Part shown: positions 58,621 through 64,000 of the stretch, one piece after another | Layout: each line of letters opens with the position of its first letter | How positions within the stretch are numbered: the stretch's first letter is position 1 | DNA from: Paraspadella gotoi | Taxonomy: Eukaryota; Chaetognatha | DNA length: 64,000 nucleotides | Assembly (NCBI GenBank): GCA_051294375.1 | Contig: CM119269.1 | Coordinates: 5,754,050 to 5,818,049, forward strand | Direction: 5' to 3' | Program-made: the position numbers and the translations under genes | The notes under the pieces: generated by a model | Seen by the model: only the letters and a program-made list of their open reading frames with translations | Told to the model about the DNA's origin: nothing | The model's database searches: none

Positions 58621-59043
58621 TTCATTTTTTAAAACGACGATAAAAAACTTGTGAGCTGATTTAATTAAATCATGCTAAGTCTGGTAAAAGACAATAAGAC
58701 TGCGATGCCTCTTTGTCAGCCTTCTGCAATGGCCACTATGATTTCTCTTTCGTAGCAGTTAGCAATGACAATATAAAGTCCTCTTTTTCTGCCATTTTAA
58801 CGTCTCTTTGTCAGACATGCCTCTTTCCCAGACATTTTCAACGTTTCTCTGTCAGCCATCCGCGATATTTCTCAGCCATCTGAAATGCCTCTTTTTCAGC
58901 CAAATGCAACGCCTCCCAATCCAACAGACATGTGGTTGGCCGCAACGTCTTCTCATCGGATGTCTTGAGGGGAAAAAAGCGCGACTTTACTGCCTCGAGA
59001 AAAGAAGAACAAAAATCTTGCGAATTCAGCTTTTCTTCGGCTC

Positions 59044-59068
59044 NNNNNNNNNNNNNNNNNNNNNNNNN

Positions 59069-59122
<54 letters not shown>

Positions 59123-59159
59123 GAGAGAGAGAAGAGAGAGAGAGAGAGAATTCCCAAAA
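59044..59159. other. Palindrome centre: 25-N gap plus (GA)n
   Basis: The two arms meet here through Ns (59044-59068) and a GA microsatellite. No unique spacer sequence is seen. Confidence 0.9.
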
Positions 59160-60330
59160 GGTTTGCCGAAGAAAGCTGAATTCGGCAAGATTTGTTCTTC
59201 TTTCCCTTCTTTCTCAGGCATAAAGTCGCGCTTTTTTTTCCCCTCAGACATCCGATGAGAAGCGTTCGGCCAACCACATGTCCTGTTGGATTGGGAAGGC
59301 GTTGCATTTGGCCTGAAAAAGAGGCATTTCAGATGGCTGAGAAATATCGCGGATGGCTGACAGAGAAACACGGTTGGAAATGGTCTGGGAAAGAGGCATG
59401 TCTGACAAAGAGACGTTAAGGCAGAAAAAGAGGACTTTATATTGTCATTGCTACTGCTACGAAAGAGAAATCATAGTGGCCAATTGCAGAAAGGCTGACC
59501 AAAAGGCATCGAGTCTTATTCGTCTTTACCAAGACTTTAGCAGATTAATTAAATCCAGGCTCACAAGTTTTTATCGGTCGGTTTTAAAAAATGAATTATA
59601 ATACTTCTTTTGTTAGCGGTAGAATGTATTCCTTTCGGTAAAATTCCCGATCCGCAGAGCCGCTTCGCCGAAAAACGCTGAATCCCGTCACGTATGCGTT
59701 TTCAATCCTTTCAGATCCTTTCAGAATCCTTTGTCGAGATCCGGCAGAGGCTTGGCGAAACGCTGAATGCCCGTCACCGTATTGCGTTTTCCCAGCCTGA
59801 TCCGCTTCCGGTGGCACCAACTGGTCAATTTAAGAATAAATACATCGTTAGGACATCGCATAAAAAACATTCCCTCACCTGCGGGCGACCTATTTTCCGA
59901 ACCGTGCCTCCGTTTTAGTCGCGCCATTGAGGAACGGGGCTTTCCATTCAAGAATCCGGACTTTCTCTCAACGGATCCGTTTTAGACCGGTCCTTTCATT
60001 CTGCCACACATTCGAGAATATTCGGCACCGGAGGGTGCAGCTTCACAACCCGGGCCTTTTTTTTTTTTTTTTTTACTTGAGGGGGAGGGTTGAGATATTG
60101 ACTTTTTGTAAGAAAGAAAAGGGGGGTGAGGGCGGGACTGGGCGTGTGGGGAGATAGGCGGGAGCGGGGGGGAGGTGGCGCGCCGGGGACCGCGCGCTCT
60201 TCACTTCGAGAATGGAAATTACAGTTTCGCTCGTTATCTCGCTTCCTATCTCCCCTTTCCCGCGCTTATGGCTAGATTATCGGGGGGAAAGAAAAGAAAA
60301 AAGGGAGAGAAGGGAGGGAAGGAGAGAGAG

Positions 60331-60363
<33 letters not shown>

Positions 60364-60544
60364 AGAGAGAGAGAGAGAGAGAGGGAAGAAGGGAGAAGAG
60401 AGAGAGAAAAGATGTTATTACAAAGTCGCTCCTCTTTCTGCTTCTCTTCTCTAGTACTCAGCTTCTTAGGCGCCGCGACTCTAATGGTTCTTATGTCAGC
60501 GAATTTTCCAAAGGTTTCTCCGCAGCAGAATTGAGAGAGAGAGG

Positions 60545-60579
<35 letters not shown>

Positions 60580-62690
60580 AGAAGAGAGAGGAGAAGAGAG
60601 AGAGAGAGAGAGATTGTTGCCGGTAGATGGGGAGAAAAGTGAGATTCGCCCAATAAGAGTCCTCGCCTTTTAAGGGGAGCCAATCAGAGACGAGGAATGG
60701 TCAAGCCGAAATATCATTGGCTCACGAAAAAAAAAATACGTTTTCCCCCCGCGCAGAACGATTGCTTCTATTTCTAAATCCATCGTCAGTAAAAAAAAAA
60801 AAAAAGATGAAAAAACTGAGGCAGGGATTTTAGTTAGTATAATCGCCAATGGTGAAAAATAAAGTAACTATCAGATCGAAAGGGTGCGAATTTGGAGTAG
60901 GTCGCGGCGGAGCGGCTGACCGACGCGCAGACGCGACGACTGGAGGGTTGTTGCCTTTCTTGGCTTCTCGGGTTATGAATTTAGGGTTTTAGGGTTGGGG
61001 TGAGAAGATATTTAGGCTCGCGTTATGGGTTTTTGGCTCGGCATGGGAAGGAGGCCCGGGTTAAGGTTGGACCTAGGAAAGTGGCTCGCTGGTGATATAG
61101 GCGAGCCGGGGAAACTGGTTCGGTTAGGGTTTTGGATCGGAAGGGCCCGGTTTTAGGGGTTAGGGTTGAGCTGGAGGCTCGCTGGAGATTGTCGCATTTA
61201 GGGTTTAGGCCACGAAGGCGGAGGCGGCTGCAAGCGCCGACTGGCCGAGTCGCCAATCAAGCGATCGAACGCACACCTGGGACTTCGTGCGTTGAATCGC
61301 CGGTCGATATCGCTATTGAATGTGATATTTCTAACACTAGGGGAGAGGGGGGTGAACCCCCGAAAAACCCTGACCCGGAACCGGACCACCCAGATTCCTT
61401 TTCAACGAATTGGGACGTCTTCCCTAAGTTTTTCGCTTGGGCATTCGAATGGTCTCCGCGGCTCTCCGCGTTGCCCTCACCTTTTTGAGGGCTCACCCTT
61501 TCAAGGCCTACCCTTTTTGAGGCCTCTTCCTTTGCCAAGGCTTCACGACACTAATTTAAGGCCTTAAAATATGAAAAATTTTAAGATTTGAAAAAAAAAT
61601 AAGGAAGTCGGTTTTTTCATTCAATTGAACATTCTTTGAAATATTATTTCACTTATAATGATAGAAAGCAAGGTACTGCTGGGAGGAAATAACGAGACTG
61701 TGAGAGTGTTTGATTTGAATAGCTTGCAGGGACCTGCTATGAGTCCATTTCTTGTAAAGTGAACACCTTGAAAAACGCACCAAAGTCAGGGGACAAAGAT
61801 TCGCTTATTTATTAAATGAATGAATAATTTTTAATATTTGGGTTGTACAATTTCCTAAAAAAGTTTAATATATTTCAACCTATAATATTAAATCTAGTTC
61901 TCATTTTAATTTCATAATTAATAAAGTGGGAATAGAAAGGGAGTACTATAGTCTAAACACCACAAGGTTAAAAATTCCTTCCTGCTAAATTTTTAATAGG
62001 ATATTAGAGCCGGTCATTTTCTCGTTAGGAGGTCATTTATTGAAAAAATCAAAATATATGAAAAAGTCTGGGAACAGGAAAGGGTGGAGGAGAAAATTTG
62101 TTTAATGGGATAAAGGTTTAAAATTTTATGATTCGTTATTTGTTGAGGCTTTCAATCTCTTCATAGCCTTATTTTTTTGAGGACTCGAATTTCATTTCTC
62201 TCTATAGCCTCAACCTTTCATAGCCTCGCCTCTTTTTATGCATCTCCTCTTAAAGGGCTAACCTCTTCGAAGACCTCACCTTTTGATGCCCTCAATCACC
62301 TTTTTCGGGCAAACGCAAATCCTCAAACAAGCAGCATCATTCGTGTCAAGCGAAGACGACAGAGAGGGGGGAGAGAATAGAGGCGAGAGAGAGAGGAGAT
62401 TTAGAGGGATGAAAAGGGAGAGGGTGAAAATGGAGATGTTGTTAAGAAAATTAAAAGCGATTTGTGTGGAAAACAATCAAGTAGATGTTGTCGAGAGGAA
62501 GAGTTTTGTTGTTTTAATCGAGTGTGGATAGAGAAAAGAGATAAATAGATGGATGATTAGATTAGATAGAATAGATAGTAGATAGATAGTAGATGATAGA
62601 TAGATAGAATAGATAGATAGATAGATAGATTAGATAGATAGATAATAAACATCGAATTTTTTTTTTCTCTCTCTCTCTCTCATCTCCCTC
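59160..62690. repeat. Large palindrome, right arm
   Basis: Reverse-complement counterpart of 55745-59043. It is identical in the core (60175-60683) and indel-rich elsewhere. It ends where (GATA)n and a CT tract give way to unrelated DNA near 62690. Confidence 0.92.
61620..61860 (-). repeat. Dispersed ~240-bp repeat, inverted copy
   Basis: Reverse-complement counterpart of the copy at 56517-56730, carried by the palindrome arm. Confidence 0.65.
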
Positions 62691-62856
62691 TCATCTCCTC
62701 TTTCACTCAGCCCCTGAAAAAGATCTTTCATGAGTCATCGTCCATTATCCTTCGGTATAAAACTTTATCTCTCTTCCGAGGTTCACATTCGAACTGATCC
62801 TCTCACTGATGTCTTCAGGGATTTTTTTTTAAATGTGTGTTCTGTTATAAATACTG

Positions 62857-63090
62857 AAATTGGTACAACCAATATAAAGATTATCCATTCATTTATTAAA
62901 TGCTCCATCTTGCCCCTGACAGGCTTGGGTGGTTTAAGGCCTCCATCACTCTTACAAGATAATTACATCGCAAGTCCCTGCAAGCTTTCAATCAAGATTC
63001 ATTTATTCACTCCCAGAGTACCTGGCTTCCCTATCAATGAAGTGGTATAATATTTCAAAGAATGTTTCAATTGTATGAAAAGACCATTCC
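62857..63090 (+). repeat. Dispersed ~240-bp repeat, copy outside any duplicated block
   Basis: GAAATTGGTACAACCAATAT to GTGGTATAATATTTCAAAGA. Its flanks differ from those of the other copies. It therefore shows that the repeat is a separate dispersed unit and not only part of larger duplications. Confidence 0.7.
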
Positions 63091-63282
63091 CTTAATTATT
63101 AGATCGGGGAATACTTTATTGTATAAGTTAAGTATTAGATCTGTGTTATCTATGTAAGAAAGTATTCCCCCCTATGTATTTTCCCCCCTCCACTCCCCCT
63201 TTTCCTCACTCCCTCCTTCATGCAGCAGTCTACGCCCTCGAAAAAAGGCGGTATGAAATTCGTTGAAAAAAAAGGGGCCGTC

Positions 63283-63595
63283 TTTTCGGAAAGCGCCCCA
63301 TTTCAGCTTGAATTAAAAATTATTTTTTTTATTTAGTTAAGAGATAAGGAAAATGATTAAATTAGGTTAAGCTTGTGGATACGGATTAGATTATAAATTA
63401 GGTTAAGGATAAAGGTTAAAAATTAAATTGTTAACTTGTTATGGATTAGAATTAAAGATTAGGGTAAGCGATTAAGTTAAGGTTAAAAATTACAGTTACA
63501 GCTCAATCGAATTAAATATTTTTAAAAATATTAAAATTAATTCTTAAGGTTATAAGTTTAAAGATTAATAAAAGAAATGGGGTGCTTTCGGAAAA
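63283..63595. mobile_element. Short TIR element with TTAGGTTA-rich interior
   Basis: The left end TTTTCGGAAAGCGCCCCATT (63283) is matched in reverse by the right end, whose complement reads TTTTCCGAAAGCACCCCATT; 20 of 22 bases agree over the inverted ends. The interior is AT-rich with TTAGGTTAAG-type words, like the 34257 and 40042 elements. The CGCCCCATTT core of the ends is shared with them. A related but diverged MITE is the best reading. Confidence 0.6.
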
Positions 63596-63618
63596 AAAAC
63601 GAAAGGATTGGCAGATCG

Positions 63619-63700
63619 GCCGCCATCTTGCTTTCGTCAGCACGAGCGCCTCTCGCGCCAACGGCGATTGATATTTTCGCGTTTCACCCTTTTTTTTTTA
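63619..63700. promoter_or_regulatory. GC-rich patch with YY1-like and E2F-like motifs
   Basis: GCCGCCATCTTG at 63619-63630 is a full YY1 consensus (CAAGATGGCGGC on the minus strand). CTCGCGCCAACGG lies about 25 bases further. No TATA or recognised exon is seen before the window ends, so promoter function is only possible. Confidence 0.25.
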
Positions 63701-64000
63701 CTTCGTTGCTCTTTTGTTTTTCCCCCAGGAGGCGTTGTCGTCTTCGCGTCTACGTTTTTATTCATCAAATGTTTTTTTCTTTTGCCGATGTCGTCTTACG
63801 CACCCCGTGTTCCAGTTTGTTCGACGACATTGTTACTTTAGTCATTTTATTTCAGTCATAGTCATTTCCTACGTCTGTTTATTTTGTCAATTGGGGTCGT
63901 TTCAAAATCATCAATCAAAAGGTTTCCAGTTCGAGCCCTGAGCCTAACTCTCAAATTCGGAGGGACTAAATATTTTTTTCTTAAGCTTAATAACGAAGTT
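63700..64000. other. No gene recognised
   Basis: T-rich DNA with short plus-strand ORFs in three frames, none recognisable. The right end of the window is unresolved. Confidence 0.45.

Larger units (their letters stand above)
55745..59043. repeat. Large palindrome, left arm
   Basis: Matched in reverse orientation by 59160-62690. At least 57562-58070 is base-identical to 60175-60683 in reverse (paired coordinates sum to 118245). Outside that core the right arm carries many indels. Confidence 0.92.

Noticed and set aside
63905-63945. T-arm-like CCAGTTCGAGCCCTGAG near the right end
   Set aside because: The stem does not pair fully and no cloverleaf can be built from the flanks.

Overview
This is invertebrate animal genomic DNA with one recognisable protein-coding gene and about 45 kb of repeat-dominated sequence. 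On the minus strand, seven exons between 18130 and 1168 encode the signal peptide and most of the amino-terminal domain of a kainate-type ionotropic glutamate receptor. The gene runs leftwards, and its ligand-binding and channel exons must lie beyond position 1. Introns, splice consensus, a LINE reverse-transcriptase remnant, TIR elements and very dense (GA/CT)n microsatellites all fit a metazoan. The receptor resembles protostome, perhaps arthropod, kainate receptors, but the species cannot be fixed from this sequence.

Layout. 1-18130: the receptor gene. Its 8.3-kb intron 4 holds a roughly 2.9-kb direct duplication around a 25-N gap, with the LINE 3' remnant in each copy and an 870-bp TIR element in only one copy. 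18131-20958: upstream flank, (AAAG)n and a 213-N gap. 20959-31460: three copies of a 2.5-kb CT-rich segment, two of them identical at a constant 2539-bp offset, separated by 25-N gaps. 31500-33450: half-site-rich DNA and an ~80-bp minisatellite. 33880-44380: interleaved direct and inverted duplications, two copies of a TIR element with a TTAGGG-rich interior, several minisatellites and a (CGT)n tract. 44400-50880: mostly unique AT-rich DNA with one unassigned, probably broken ORF at 46486-46906. 50880-62690: two direct copies and one inverted copy of a 3.3-kb unit, forming a large palindrome around a 25-N gap. 62690-64000: a dispersed repeat copy, a third TIR element and a GC-rich patch with a YY1-like site.

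Most long ORFs here are translations of GA/CT or other low-complexity DNA and are not genes. Many duplications abut fixed-length N gaps. One member of several pairs carries many single-base indels, so much of the apparent segmental duplication is probably assembly artefact (unmerged haplotypes or uncorrected long reads). I found no bacterial, viral or defence-type system, and nothing I can defend as a new biological system. The best biological leads are the receptor gene, the TIR families, the folded-back LINE remnant, the seven-copy dispersed repeat and the unassigned ORF.
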